A stretch of DNA of 20,174 nucleotides from Dehalococcoidia bacterium (GTDB lineage Bacteria; Chloroflexota; Dehalococcoidia; GIF9; UBA5629), in contig JAFGLP010000141.1 of NCBI GenBank assembly GCA_016927965.1, positions 1 to 20,174 of the forward strand, written 5' to 3'. The notes under the pieces were generated by a model. The model searched no databases. It was not told the DNA's origin and was given only the letters and a program-made list of their open reading frames with translations. The first letter of the stretch is position 1; every line of letters begins with the position of its first letter. The translations under genes were made by a program, and so were the position numbers. Below, one piece after another: positions 8,869 through 17,440 of this stretch.

Positions 8869-10503
8869 TCATTCAATCGATATTATGTAGAAATAATGCG
8901 GCTGCCCTCCGCTCACCAGTTCAATCTGTTTATCAGGATATTTTTCTCTCAGCTTATTTTGTACTTCCTCGGCCTGCTCGATCTTTAAATCAGCGCCGTA
9001 ATAAAGAGTGATCAACTCAGCCAAATCAATGCCGCCTTTCTCAAGGCTGCTATAAAGCACCTCGGTTACATTATCGCCAGCGGCCACAAGCTCACTATCA
9101 TCTATAATGCCGATGGCCTGCCCCTGTTTAATCTTGAGCCCGTGTATCTGTGTAGACCTGGCCGCCGTGGTAATCTCGACTGATTTCACCCCCTTGATAG
9201 CCTCGCTCATCATTACGATATTATCTTCCAGCGAGCTCTCGTAATTGAACGACAGCAGTGCAGTTATTCCCTGCGGCAAAGTTCTGGTCGGGATCACCTC
9301 AATATTTTTCTTGGTAAGCTCCTTTATCTGGGACGCTGTGAGAATAATATTTTTATTATTGGGCAGCAGGATTATTTTGGGGGACTCTATTGCTTCCACC
9401 GCCGCCAGTATTTCTTTAACACTGGGATTCATCGTCTGGCCGCCTTTCACGACAACTGCGCCAAGGCTCTCGAAAACCTTGGTCATACCTTCCCCGAATG
9501 CAACGGCAACCACGGATATATCAGCGGTGAGCGTCTTTTGCCTCTGCATTTCCTTGAAACCGACATGCTGATCATCCATATTCTGTATCTGTATTTGATG
9601 CAGGGTACCCAGGGTCGTGGCATAAGCCAGTATACTGCCCGGATCATAGCTATGAATATGGACGCGTATGGCAGTTTCATCACCGGCCACCACCAGCGAT
9701 TGTCCTCTTCCATCCAGTTTTCGCCTGATCTTTTCGGGGTCCAGGTTATCACCTTCCAGCAGGAAGTTCGTGCAGTAACCGTACGCTTCCTCTTCTTCAG
9801 TAGGGATCAAGTCTATCGTCCTTGCAGCTGATATATTGGCGCTCACCATCTGGGGTTTTCTAAACTGCAGGTCATCAAGTTCACCTTTTAAAAACCTTAA
9901 AGCACCGTCCATGACTATGTATAATCCCTCGCCGCCGGCATCCACCACACCCGCCTCCATCAATGCCGGCAACAGGTTGGGGGTCCTGGCCACCGATTCA
10001 CGGGCTTCAGCCACAGCCGCAGTTACAATGGCAATAAGGTCATGGGGGCTTTTTTCTGCAACCTGTAATGCAACAGTAGCTGCATCCTTAATCACAGTAA
10101 GGATAGTCCCCTCAACAGGATTGGACATCCCTTCCCTGGCCGTTTTGGCAGCCAGCGCCAGTGCTTTGGCCCAGTCAACCCCGTCAAAAGAGTCTTTACC
10201 ATCTAATCCTTTGGAAATACCCCTGAATATCTGGGAAAGGATTACCCCTGAATTTCCACGTGCTCCGAGCAGGGCGCCATGCGACATCGCCTTTGCCATA
10301 ACAGCCGCAGTGGTATCCGCCGCCCGGTCAGCCTCTTCAATTACAGACCGCAGAGTAAGCAGCATATTGGTACCGGTATCACCGTCCGGAACAGGAAAAA
10401 CATTGATTGCGTTTACTTCTGCAACGCTTTTTTCCAGCCAGTTGCTTCCTGCGGCAAACATATCTCTAAGGTCTTTGCCATTCCAGGAATTCACTTGTGT
10501 CAT
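8869..10503 (-). CDS. fakA: Fatty acid kinase catalytic subunit FakA (DhaL/DAK domain, YloV-like)
   Basis: ATP-binding subunit of fatty acid kinase: phosphorylates the fatty acid bound on FakB (DegV) to acyl-phosphate, feeding exogenous or recycled acyl chains to phospholipid synthesis. The N-terminal DhaL-type kinase domain shows 'NVFPVPDGDTGTNM' (Asn34, Asp40, Asp42 and Asn46 region, Mg/nucleotide binding) and 'LLGARGNSGVILSQIFRG' near 76-93. The middle domain has Cys244 in 'YCTNF' and His282/His284 in 'VHIHSYDPG', matching the Cys/His/His set reported to bind zinc in FakA. The C-terminal part is the DegV-like domain of the family. Length, 544 residues, is typical. GGAG stands 4-5 bases before the ATG. 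It is first in the minus-strand cluster and directly precedes two FakB genes, which supports the assignment over dihydroxyacetone kinase. Confidence 0.92.
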   Translation of the reverse strand: MTQVNSWNGKDLRDMFAAGSNWLEKSVAEVNAINVFPVPDGDTGTNMLLTLRSVIEEADRAADTTAAVMAKAMSHGALLGARGNSGVILSQIFRGISKGLDGKDSFDGVDWAKALALAAKTAREGMSNPVEGTILTVIKDAATVALQVAEKSPHDLIAIVTAAVAEARESVARTPNLLPALMEAGVVDAGGEGLYIVMDGALRFLKGELDDLQFRKPQMVSANISAARTIDLIPTEEEEAYGYCTNFLLEGDNLDPEKIRRKLDGRGQSLVVAGDETAIRVHIHSYDPGSILAYATTLGTLHQIQIQNMDDQHVGFKEMQRQKTLTADISVVAVAFGEGMTKVFESLGAVVVKGGQTMNPSVKEILAAVEAIESPKIILLPNNKNIILTASQIKELTKKNIEVIPTRTLPQGITALLSFNYESSLEDNIVMMSEAIKGVKSVEITTAARSTQIHGLKIKQGQAIGIIDDSELVAAGDNVTEVLYSSLEKGGIDLAELITLYYGADLKIEQAEEVQNKLREKYPDKQIELVSGGQPHYFYIISIE

Positions 10504-10590
10504 CGGTCTCCTTTTAACATGAGATGAGTTGTGGTATTATATAACATTGTTGTCGCTAATTAGAAAAGTATCAAACAAAGAGGTTCGAAA
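10504..10590. promoter_or_regulatory. Divergent promoter region between fakA and rpmB
   Basis: This 87-base AT-rich gap separates the divergent fakA and rpmB starts and must hold promoters for both. On the minus strand a consensus TATAAT (plus-strand 10536-10541) lies about 32 bases before the fakA ATG, but I see no good -35 at the right distance. On the plus strand TTAACA (10514-10519) precedes TATTAT (10535-10540) with a short 15-base spacer, a possible rpmB promoter. The two -10 candidates overlap, so the two transcripts may compete. This rests on pattern matching only. Confidence 0.35.
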
Positions 10591-10779
10591 TTGGCTATCA
10601 AATGTGATCTTTGCGGAAAAACATTGCGTTTTGGAAATAGAATAAGTCACTCCAAGCAGCATACCAGGCGTACCTGGCTCCCCAACATTCAGCCGACTAC
10701 TTTCAATATTAATGGAACTGCAGTCCGGCTTAATCTTTGCACAAGGTGTATTAGGACAAGAAATAAGGTCTCCCGCTAA
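10591..10779 (+). CDS. rpmB: 50S ribosomal protein L28, zinc-ribbon (CxxC/CxxC) form
   Basis: Large ribosomal subunit protein. The 62-residue product begins '[21 protein letters not shown]', the L28 N-terminus, and has two cysteine pairs, Cys5/Cys8 and Cys50/Cys53, the zinc-binding form of L28. The start is TTG, not ATG; an AGAGG Shine-Dalgarno lies 7 bases before it and the family aligns right from this point, so the start is well supported. It diverges from fakA across 87 bases. Its last 4 bases, including the stop, overlap the end of the convergent rpe gene, leaving no room for a terminator between them. Confidence 0.93.
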   Translation: MAIKCDLCGKTLRFGNRISHSKQHTRRTWLPNIQPTTFNINGTAVRLNLCTRCIRTRNKVSR

Positions 10780-11450
10780 CATATCGAATTCCGTAATTCC
10801 TTAAAAGCCTTACTGATGCCCTGGCTTGAGTTAAAAATCGCAGAACCAGCCACCAGTACATCCGCTCCTGCTTTTACCACGATCGGCGCTGTTAGCCTGG
10901 TGATTCCGCCGTCCACCTCTATCTCTGCCTTGATTTTCTTATTATAAAATATTTGTTTAAGCCTTGCTAACTTATCCACGACCGAAGCAATAAAGTCCTG
11001 CCCGCCGAACCCCGGGTTTACGGTCATTATTAAAACCATATCTACCATGGATAACACTTCTTCGATGGATGATAAGGGTGTAGCGGGATTTAAAGAGACC
11101 CCTGCTTTGACCCCCATTTTTTTTATGGCCTTGACCGTACTGTCAAGGTGCACACAGGCCTCGGCATGTACTGTAATAATGTCCGACCCTGCCTCAGCAA
11201 ACTTCTCGATATAAAGCTCGGGCTTCTCGATCATCAAATGGACATCGAGCGGAACTCTGGTTATTTTTCTCAGCGACTGTACAACCGGAATGCCGATGGT
11301 GATGTTGGGGACAAAGTGCCCGTCCATAACATCGACATGAATATAATCAGCGCCGGCTTTGACGACTTCCCTTACCTGGTCGCCCAGGCGACTGAAATCC
11401 GCCGATAATATCGAAGGCGCGATCTTTATTTTTTTACTTTTCGTAGGCAT
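10776..11450 (-). CDS. rpe: Ribulose-phosphate 3-epimerase
   Basis: Interconverts ribulose-5-phosphate and xylulose-5-phosphate in the pentose phosphate pathway (TIM barrel, metal-dependent, cytoplasm). Motifs: 'APSILSADF' at 11-19, '[12 protein letters not shown]' with His38 and Asp40, 'DVHLMIEKP' with His71, 'TVNPGFGGQ' at 143-151, and 'EVDGGI' with Asp180; Asp40 and Asp180 are the catalytic acid/base pair of the family. The C-terminal phosphate-binding 'AGSAIF' is at 201-206. Its 224 residues are typical. The ATG at 11450 lies inside the end of argH (17-base overlap), so it is probably translated from the arginine operon mRNA, though its function is unrelated to arginine. Its stop overlaps that of the convergent rpmB. 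Confidence 0.95.
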   Translation of the reverse strand: MPTKSKKIKIAPSILSADFSRLGDQVREVVKAGADYIHVDVMDGHFVPNITIGIPVVQSLRKITRVPLDVHLMIEKPELYIEKFAEAGSDIITVHAEACVHLDSTVKAIKKMGVKAGVSLNPATPLSSIEEVLSMVDMVLIMTVNPGFGGQDFIASVVDKLARLKQIFYNKKIKAEIEVDGGITRLTAPIVVKAGADVLVAGSAIFNSSQGISKAFKELRNSIC

Positions 11451-12825
11451 CGAAGATCTCTTTAGCCCTCTTAATGCTTTTCTTCACCTGGCTCGATGCA
11501 GTGCCGCCGGCCGACATCCTTGCCTCCACCGAGAACTGCAATCCTATCAGGCGGACATCCTTGTCGAATAAGGCCGAGAATTTTTTATATTCTTTGAGGT
11601 CAAGCCTGGTCAGCTCTTTATTTGATTCAGCCGCATATGAGACAAGGCGGCTGACTACACTATGCGCATCCCTGAACGACAACCCCTTTTTAACCAGGTA
11701 ATCTGCGACATCGGTGGCCAGTATGTAGCTGTTCATGGCCGCTTCCATCCTGGACGGATTGATCTTAAGCGACCCGGCCAGTCCTGTCATTATCTGCAGG
11801 CTCGATAACAGGGTATCCACGGTATCGAAGAGCCCTTCTTTATCCTCCTGCAGGTCACGGTTATAAGAAAGGGGGAGCCCTTTCATCACGGTCAGCATGC
11901 CCATCAAATTACCGAAGACGCGCCCTGATTTTCCCCTAGCAAGCTCAGCCACATCAGGATTCTTCTTTTGAGGCATGATGCTACTGCTGGTCGCATAGGC
12001 ATCACCGATTTCAATAAAGCCAAATTCCCGTGTAGACCAGATAATCAATTCCTCTGCCAATCTGGATATATGCATCATACTTAAAGCAGCCGTCGACTCG
12101 AACTCAATGATAAAATCCCGGTCGGAAACAGCATCGATACTATTCTCACTTACCGCGTCAAAGCCAAGTTTAACTGCCACCAGCTCCCTGTCAACAGGGT
12201 ACGGCACCCCCGCCAGCGCCCCGCTGCCTAAAGGAAGCACATTTATGCGCACCAGGCAATCATAGAAACGCTCAATGTCACGGCTGAACATCTCAAAGTA
12301 GGCCAGCAGGTGATGAGCTAACAGCACAGGCTGCGCCTGCTGCAGATGAGTATATCCCGGCATGATGACGGTGCTGTTTTTCGCCGCCAGGCTGACCAGC
12401 CCCGTGTTGAGCTTCTGCAAAGCCTTAACACATTGCATGGCTGAAGCCCTGGCAAACAGCCGCATATCCAGCGCCACCTGGTCATTGCGCGAGCGCGCCG
12501 TATGCAGTTTGCCGGCAGTATCCCCAATCAGACCAAAGAGGCGGCTCTCAATATTCATGTGAATATCTTCCAGCTCTTTCTTGAACGGGAAACAGCCCGT
12601 CTCAATCTCTTTCAGTATCTTGAGAAGGCCGCTTTTAATTTTGCGGCAATCCTGCAGAGAGATGATTTTACGGGCCGCCAGCATCTCAGCATGAGCTATG
12701 CTGCCCTCGATATCATGTCGGTAAAGCCTCCAGTCAAAAGGGATAGAAGCCAGGTAGTCCAGAACAGCGCTGTCTATCTCTTCTTTAAACCTTCCGCGTA
12801 GCCTTGCTTCCTTTTTTACTGCCAT
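11434..12825 (-). CDS. argH: Argininosuccinate lyase
   Basis: Last step of arginine synthesis: splits argininosuccinate into arginine and fumarate (aspartase/fumarase superfamily tetramer). Visible: '[23 protein letters not shown]' at 27-49, '[13 protein letters not shown]' at 108-120, '[12 protein letters not shown]' with His160, and the signature '[12 protein letters not shown]' at 280-291 with the mobile-loop catalytic serine near 281. Length of 463 residues is normal. Oddity: the common N-terminal 'LWGGRF' reads 'RLRGRF' here. Start choice is not settled: GAGG directly abuts the ATG at 12825, which is too close, but is 6 bases from the GTG at codon 3 (12819), so translation may begin there. 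It lies 20 bases after argG and overlaps rpe by 17. Confidence 0.95.
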   Translation of the reverse strand: MAVKKEARLRGRFKEEIDSAVLDYLASIPFDWRLYRHDIEGSIAHAEMLAARKIISLQDCRKIKSGLLKILKEIETGCFPFKKELEDIHMNIESRLFGLIGDTAGKLHTARSRNDQVALDMRLFARASAMQCVKALQKLNTGLVSLAAKNSTVIMPGYTHLQQAQPVLLAHHLLAYFEMFSRDIERFYDCLVRINVLPLGSGALAGVPYPVDRELVAVKLGFDAVSENSIDAVSDRDFIIEFESTAALSMMHISRLAEELIIWSTREFGFIEIGDAYATSSSIMPQKKNPDVAELARGKSGRVFGNLMGMLTVMKGLPLSYNRDLQEDKEGLFDTVDTLLSSLQIMTGLAGSLKINPSRMEAAMNSYILATDVADYLVKKGLSFRDAHSVVSRLVSYAAESNKELTRLDLKEYKKFSALFDKDVRLIGLQFSVEARMSAGGTASSQVKKSIKRAKEIFDAYEK

Positions 12826-12845
12826 CCTCTACATCAACCTTCACT

Positions 12846-14087
12846 TTATTTTTTTGTGCTCTTCTTTCGGGCAGGAGTCTTTGCAGGCCTGACCATCTGC
12901 TCCTGGGCCTGTATCTTGGTCTGCAAACCCCACAGCCTTATAAAGGGAGCGGAGTCGCCCTGGTCGAAAATATCACCCTTATCATAGGTAGCCAGCTTAT
13001 AGCTGTAAAGGGAATACGGCGACTTCCGGCCTACAACAATACAGCTTCCTTTATGCAGTTTAAGCCTGACCGAACCCGTCACAAACCGCTGTGAGCTGTT
13101 GATATAAGCATCGAGGTCCTCGCGATGGCCTGAGAACCACAACCCGTTATAAACAAGATCGGAATATTCGCGGGCCACCATATCCTTAAACCGCAGCTGG
13201 TTGCGTGTCATGGTTAAATACTCCAGCGCAATATGCGCCTGGATAATCACCATAGCGGCCGGCGCTTCGTAGTTCTCCCTGGACTTGATACCTACCAGCC
13301 TGCTCTCGATATGATCAATCCTGCCGATGCCGTTCCTGCCGGCTATAACATTCAGCTTATCGATCAGGGTCAGCAATTTCATTTTACTGCCGTTCAAGCT
13401 GACCGGCAGGCCTTTTTCAAATCCGATCTCGACATATTCAGCTTTGGCCGGAGCCTTGTCAGGGGACTTCGTCCACTCGTAGATATCCGCAGGCGGCTCA
13501 GTCCACGGGTCTTCCAGTACCCCACACTCAATGGCGCGCCCCCAGGGATTCTCATCGATGGAATACGGCTTGGATTTTTTCACAGGGACAGGGATCTTGT
13601 GTTTCTGGGCGTAGTCAATGGTCTCTTCTCTGGTCATGCCCCAGTCTCGTGCCGGAGCTATGATTTTCAGCTCCGGGCCGAGGGAGAATATACCGCAGTC
13701 AAAACGCACCTGATCGTTACCCTTCCCCGTGCAGCCGTGTGCAACCGTGGTAGCGCCTTCTTTATGGGCGATATCAACCAGCCACTTGGCCATCAACGGG
13801 CGCCCCAGCGCCGTAGCCAGCGGATACTGTCCCTCATATAATGCATTGGCCTTAATTGCCCTGGTAACATATTCATTAACAAACTCTTCCCTGGCATCGA
13901 AAGCGATGGACTTGATAGCCCCCAGCTTAAGCGCCTTTTTTCTGATGCCTTCGACATCAGCCACACCACCGACATCCACACAGAGCGCTATCACATCCAT
14001 ATTATATTTCTCGGCCAGCCATTTCACGGCCACCGATGTATCCAGACCACCGCTGTAAGCCAGAACAACTTTTTGTTTTTTAGCCAT
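12846..14087 (-). CDS. argG: Argininosuccinate synthase
   Basis: Joins citrulline and aspartate using ATP to give argininosuccinate. The N-type ATP pyrophosphatase P-loop 'AYSGGLDTS' is at 10-18; 'EGQYPLATALGRPLMAKWLV' and 'AHGCTGKGNDQVRF' follow, and these are diagnostic for the family. Length is 413 residues, slightly over the usual 400, owing to a Lys/Ala-rich tail ending 'ARKKSTKK'. A GAGG Shine-Dalgarno lies 7 bases before the ATG, inside the end of argD; one base separates the argD stop and this start, so the two are very likely coupled. argH follows after 20 bases. All motifs are intact and the assignment is secure. Confidence 0.97.
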   Translation of the reverse strand: MAKKQKVVLAYSGGLDTSVAVKWLAEKYNMDVIALCVDVGGVADVEGIRKKALKLGAIKSIAFDAREEFVNEYVTRAIKANALYEGQYPLATALGRPLMAKWLVDIAHKEGATTVAHGCTGKGNDQVRFDCGIFSLGPELKIIAPARDWGMTREETIDYAQKHKIPVPVKKSKPYSIDENPWGRAIECGVLEDPWTEPPADIYEWTKSPDKAPAKAEYVEIGFEKGLPVSLNGSKMKLLTLIDKLNVIAGRNGIGRIDHIESRLVGIKSRENYEAPAAMVIIQAHIALEYLTMTRNQLRFKDMVAREYSDLVYNGLWFSGHREDLDAYINSSQRFVTGSVRLKLHKGSCIVVGRKSPYSLYSYKLATYDKGDIFDQGDSAPFIRLWGLQTKIQAQEQMVRPAKTPARKKSTKK

Positions 14088-14088
14088 G

Positions 14089-15285
14089 TTATCGCCTCTC
14101 TTTTAGAACTTTATCCAAAATTGATAACGCCCGGTCTATATCCTTTTCCGTCACAATCAATGCCGGTATCAATCTCAAAGCATCCGGCTTCACGTTATTG
14201 ACCAGCAGCCCGTTTTCCAGGCATGCCAGCATAACCTGTTCGGCAATATCGGACTTGAGCTTCACAGCCTGCAGCAATCCCCTACCCCTTGACCCGGCTA
14301 TCACATCATTCCCTGCGGCCAGTTTTTCAAGGCCCTCTTCCAGATACAGGCCCATTTTGCCGGCATGCTCGGGTATTTTATTATCAATAATATAGCTGAG
14401 CACAGCGACCGCAGCAGCACAGGCCAGCGGGTTGCCACCGAAAGTCGAGCCATGCTCGCCGCGTTTAAATACGCAGGCATGCTCTTTAGCCAGGAATGCA
14501 CCGACAGGCATTCCGCCTCCCAGCCCCTTGGCCAGCGTCATAATATCAGGCTCGACACCAAAAAGCTCATGAGCGTAAAGGCTGCCGCAGCGGCCGATGC
14601 CGGTCTGCACTTCATCCAATATCAGCAAGATACCCTTCTCATCGCACCAGGAGCGGACTTTTTTAAGATAATCATTATCGGGCACGTTGACCCCGCCTTC
14701 CCCCTGGACAGGCTCCAGCATGACGGCACAGGTGAGTTTATTGGTGCCGCCTTTTATGGCCTCGATATCATTGTAAGGCACATTTACAAAGCCCGTGGGC
14801 AGGGGCGTGTAAGGTTCCTGCATCGTATTCTGCCCGGTGGCCGCTGTTGCCGCCAGCGTCCTGCCGTGAAAAGAATTAGTTGTGGTTATTATTTCATAGG
14901 CGCCGTCCAGTTTGACCTTGCCGTAGCGGCGGGCCAGCTTGATCGCCCCCTCCACCGCCTCGGTCCCGCTATTGCTGATGAAAGCGAGGTCCAGACAGCT
15001 CGTTTTTACCAGCAGCTCAGCGAGCTGCAACTGTGGAACAGAGTAGAAGAGGTTGGATGTCTGTATCAGCGTCCCGGCCTGCTCTGCAAGAGCCTTGACC
15101 AGGATAGGATGGCAGTGGCCCAGGCTGGTAACAGCAATACCGGCCACAAAATCAAGGTATTCTTTACCGGTATCATCCCACACCTTGACCCCCTGGCCGC
15201 GCACCAGTGTTACTGGTACCCGTTTGAATACCGGCATAAAGACCTTGCTTTCAAGCTCTTTCCAGTTTACTTTATCAGTTGACAA
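14089..15285 (-). CDS. argD: Acetylornithine aminotransferase
   Basis: Class III PLP aminotransferase that makes N-acetylornithine from N-acetylglutamate semialdehyde and glutamate. From the chosen start it has 398 residues: 'WDDTGKEYLDFVAGIAVTSLGHCHP' at 36-60, 'SNSGTEAVEGAIKLAR' at 104-119, 'NSFHGRTLAA' near 137, 'DEVQTGIGRCG' with Asp224, and 'LAKGLGGGMP' with PLP-lysine 253. The longest frame begins with ATG at 15318 but has no Shine-Dalgarno and overlaps argB by 44 bases. TTG at 15285 has AGGGG 7 bases upstream and overlaps argB by only 11, so I prefer TTG. Arginine-operon context favours ArgD over succinylornithine or 4-aminobutyrate enzymes. A dual role in lysine synthesis is possible. 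Confidence 0.93.
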   Translation of the reverse strand: MSTDKVNWKELESKVFMPVFKRVPVTLVRGQGVKVWDDTGKEYLDFVAGIAVTSLGHCHPILVKALAEQAGTLIQTSNLFYSVPQLQLAELLVKTSCLDLAFISNSGTEAVEGAIKLARRYGKVKLDGAYEIITTTNSFHGRTLAATAATGQNTMQEPYTPLPTGFVNVPYNDIEAIKGGTNKLTCAVMLEPVQGEGGVNVPDNDYLKKVRSWCDEKGILLILDEVQTGIGRCGSLYAHELFGVEPDIMTLAKGLGGGMPVGAFLAKEHACVFKRGEHGSTFGGNPLACAAAVAVLSYIIDNKIPEHAGKMGLYLEEGLEKLAAGNDVIAGSRGRGLLQAVKLKSDIAEQVMLACLENGLLVNNVKPDALRLIPALIVTEKDIDRALSILDKVLKERR

Positions 15286-16063
15286 TGGTCGTCCCCTTGC
15301 CCTTGCCTTCAATTTCATCTAATAGCGCATGATCGACACGTCCGTCGATAATACGCGTCAGCGACACTTTTTGTGATGCAACCAGGCTGGCTTCCAGCTT
15401 GGCAACCATGCCACCATTGGCTGTACCGTTTTCAATCATCGATTTCGCTGTGCCGACCTTGATCTGAGACATGACCTGCTTGGATTCATCATATATGCCG
15501 GGCACATCAGTGAGGAAAATCAATTTGGAAACATTCAGTGACGCTGCGATTTGGGCTGCTATGGTGTCTCCGTTGACATTGAGGAGATTGGTCTCCTCGT
15601 TTCCCTGCGGTGCACCGTTCACGCATACCGGCGCCACTATGGGCATATACCCGGCGTTCAATAATACGCGCAGCAGGTGCGGGTTCACTGTAAGCTCTTC
15701 CGCCGTCAGTCCCAGCTCACGGTTCTTGTTCTTGCCCGAAACGATGAGCCCGTCAACCCCGCATATACCTGCCGCCTTGCCTCCCAGTCGGCTGATTTCA
15801 GAGACCAGTTCCTTATTGATCAGGCCCGCCAGTACAGCGGTAACCACCTTCAAAGTATCGATATCCGTAACGCGCAGGCCCTGCACAAAGCGCGTTGGTA
15901 TGTCCAGCTTGGTCAGCCAGTTGGTAACGGCGCTGCCGCCGCCGTGAACGACCACCACTGGCACGCGCTTCTTTTGCAGCTTCACCAGGTCTTCCATAGT
16001 GGTATCATGCTGGCCAAGAGTGCTGCCGCCGATTTTTACTACTATAATTTTAGATTTGAGCAT
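15275..16063 (-). CDS. argB: Acetylglutamate kinase
   Basis: Phosphorylates N-acetylglutamate, the second step of the arginine pathway (amino acid kinase fold, cytoplasm). Motifs: Lys10 in 'VVKIGGS', 'VVVHGGGSAVTNWL' with the Gly-rich loop at 41-43, 'FVQGLRVTD' with Arg64, 'NVNGDTIAAQIAASL' and 'LIFLTDVPGIYD'. Its 262 residues match the short form of the enzyme, without the N-terminal kinked helix of arginine-inhibited hexameric forms, as far as can be judged by eye. It follows argJ after 16 bases, with a modest GGCGGA site 7 bases before the ATG, and its end overlaps the argD start by 11 bases. Confidence 0.95.
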   Translation of the reverse strand: MLKSKIIVVKIGGSTLGQHDTTMEDLVKLQKKRVPVVVVHGGGSAVTNWLTKLDIPTRFVQGLRVTDIDTLKVVTAVLAGLINKELVSEISRLGGKAAGICGVDGLIVSGKNKNRELGLTAEELTVNPHLLRVLLNAGYMPIVAPVCVNGAPQGNEETNLLNVNGDTIAAQIAASLNVSKLIFLTDVPGIYDESKQVMSQIKVGTAKSMIENGTANGGMVAKLEASLVASQKVSLTRIIDGRVDHALLDEIEGKGKGTTIVN

Positions 16064-16079
16064 AACAGTATCCGCCGGA

Positions 16080-17285
16080 TTATGTCGTATAATCGCTATT
16101 TATAGTAACATACTCTTGAGTTAGGTCGCATCCCCAGGCGGTTGCCCCGGCGCTGCCTATATTCAGGCAGACCCTTATTTTGACCTCTCCTGTTTTCAGT
16201 TTCCTGCTTAATTTACTTTTTTCAAAGGGAAGCGGGCAGCCCTGGTTCATCATCTGCTCATCCTGGAGGAAAACATCCACGTATTTCTCCTCCATGGCAG
16301 CGCCGCTCCTACCCAGCGCGGCCACGATACGGCCCCAGTTGGGATCGTTGCCGTATAATGCGGCTTTCAACAGCGACGATCCGGCGATGGTCCTGGCCGC
16401 TTTCCTGGCATCGGCTGTGCTCCTAGCACCCTCTATACTAACCTCGATCAGCTTGGTAGCGCCTTCGCCGTCCGCAGCGATGCTGCGGGCCAGAAACCGG
16501 CACACATAAGTCAAAGCTTCCTGGAAAGCTTTGCTATTTTTATCATTTATTTCCTGCGTGCCCGCCGCCCCGTTGGCAAAGACCGAGATCATATCATTGG
16601 TGCTGGTATCCCCGTCGATGGTCAGCATATTTATACTTGCATCTACGGCAGCTTTCAATGACTTGCGCAGGAAGTTTATCTCCACTTTAGCATCAGTGGT
16701 TATAAAGCCCAGCAGGGTAGCCATGTCAGGATGTATCATACCGGCGCCCTTGGCAAGACCGCCGACGATATACTGACCAGCAGCATCATTAACTTTTACA
16801 GCAATCTCCTTGGGCCTTGTATCGGTCGTCATGATGGCCTTCATGAATTTATGTCCGCCGTCTTTCTCAAGGGTAATTTTATCGATGCCCGCCATTACCC
16901 TGGCCACCGGCATATCCATCCCGATCACGCCGGTGCTGGCGACTATGACCTGGTTAGCTGGTATACCCAGCTTTGCGGCTGCCAGGGCCGCTGTTTCTCT
17001 GGCATTATCAAGCCCCTTATCGCCTGTACAGGCATTGGCGCAGCCGGAGTTGGCCAACACGGCACGTACCCTGCCTTTCTCCATATTTTTCATGCTGATC
17101 AGTACAGGGGCCGCTTTCACCTTGTTCTTGGTAAAGACCGCAGCTGACGCGCAGGGCTTTTCCGAATAAAGGATGCCCAGGTCTAACCGACCCTTATACT
17201 TTACGGCCGCCGCGATAGCTCCCGCCAGGAAACCCTGCGGAGTGGTGACAGTGCCCTGCTTGATCTCGAATATTTTCCCTTTCAT
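16080..17285 (-). CDS. argJ: Glutamate N-acetyltransferase / ornithine acetyltransferase
   Basis: Moves the acetyl group from N-acetylornithine to glutamate, closing the cyclic arginine pathway; some members also use acetyl-CoA. The precursor cleaves itself before a nucleophilic threonine: 'GMIHPDMATLLGF' places it at Thr190, giving alpha and beta chains. The oxyanion-hole segment 'STGVIG' is at 117-122 and 'ANSGCANACTG' at 78-88. Length 401 is typical. Whether it is mono- or bifunctional cannot be read. It leads the operon argJ-argB-argD-argG-argH-rpe. No Shine-Dalgarno precedes the ATG; a TATATT lies 9 bases upstream, which would fit a leaderless message. argC, often beside argJ, is absent. 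Confidence 0.95.
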   Translation of the reverse strand: MKGKIFEIKQGTVTTPQGFLAGAIAAAVKYKGRLDLGILYSEKPCASAAVFTKNKVKAAPVLISMKNMEKGRVRAVLANSGCANACTGDKGLDNARETAALAAAKLGIPANQVIVASTGVIGMDMPVARVMAGIDKITLEKDGGHKFMKAIMTTDTRPKEIAVKVNDAAGQYIVGGLAKGAGMIHPDMATLLGFITTDAKVEINFLRKSLKAAVDASINMLTIDGDTSTNDMISVFANGAAGTQEINDKNSKAFQEALTYVCRFLARSIAADGEGATKLIEVSIEGARSTADARKAARTIAGSSLLKAALYGNDPNWGRIVAALGRSGAAMEEKYVDVFLQDEQMMNQGCPLPFEKSKLSRKLKTGEVKIRVCLNIGSAGATAWGCDLTQEYVTINSDYTT

Positions 17286-17440
17286 GAAGTGAAAAATATA
17301 GCACTTTTTAATATGGATAGCCAGTTTTGGACCGCCCTTATTATTTCAAAATTAAAATACAGGGGCTGACTGAAACAGAAAACCAATAACCAAACTGCAC
17401 ATCAGCCTTAATTCACTCAGACACGATATACCGGATGTTA
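17286..17440 (-). promoter_or_regulatory. Upstream region of the arginine operon; possible -10 close to argJ
   Basis: This 155-base gap between the tetR stop and the argJ ATG must hold the arg operon promoter unless transcription reads through from tetR. On the minus strand TATATT (plus-strand 17295-17300) ends 9 bases before the ATG; a start 6-8 bases downstream would leave almost no leader. No convincing -35 was found at 16-18 bases, and no clear ArgR box. Near the tetR end, GGCTGA (17364-17369) and TCAGCC (17402-17407) could pair across a 32-base loop, but this is a poor terminator. Confidence 0.3.

Noticed and set aside
9836..10522. 228-codon open frame on the plus strand
   Set aside because: Antisense to fakA; Ser/Ala-rich translation typical of a reverse-strand shadow.
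10537..10782. 81-codon minus-strand frame across rpmB and the fakA promoter
   Set aside because: It covers the L28 gene in antisense and the divergent promoter region; L28 is clearly the real gene.
14365..15282. 305-codon open frame on the plus strand
   Set aside because: Antisense shadow of argD, which has intact PLP motifs; the translation is low-complexity and family-less.
17364..17407. Intrinsic terminator downstream of tetR
   Set aside because: Only a 6-base perfect stem with a loop over 30 bases and an interrupted T-run on the minus strand; not convincing.
17286..17440. ArgR box before argJ
   Set aside because: One TGAATT-like half site is present but no paired half at the expected spacing, so no operator is claimed.
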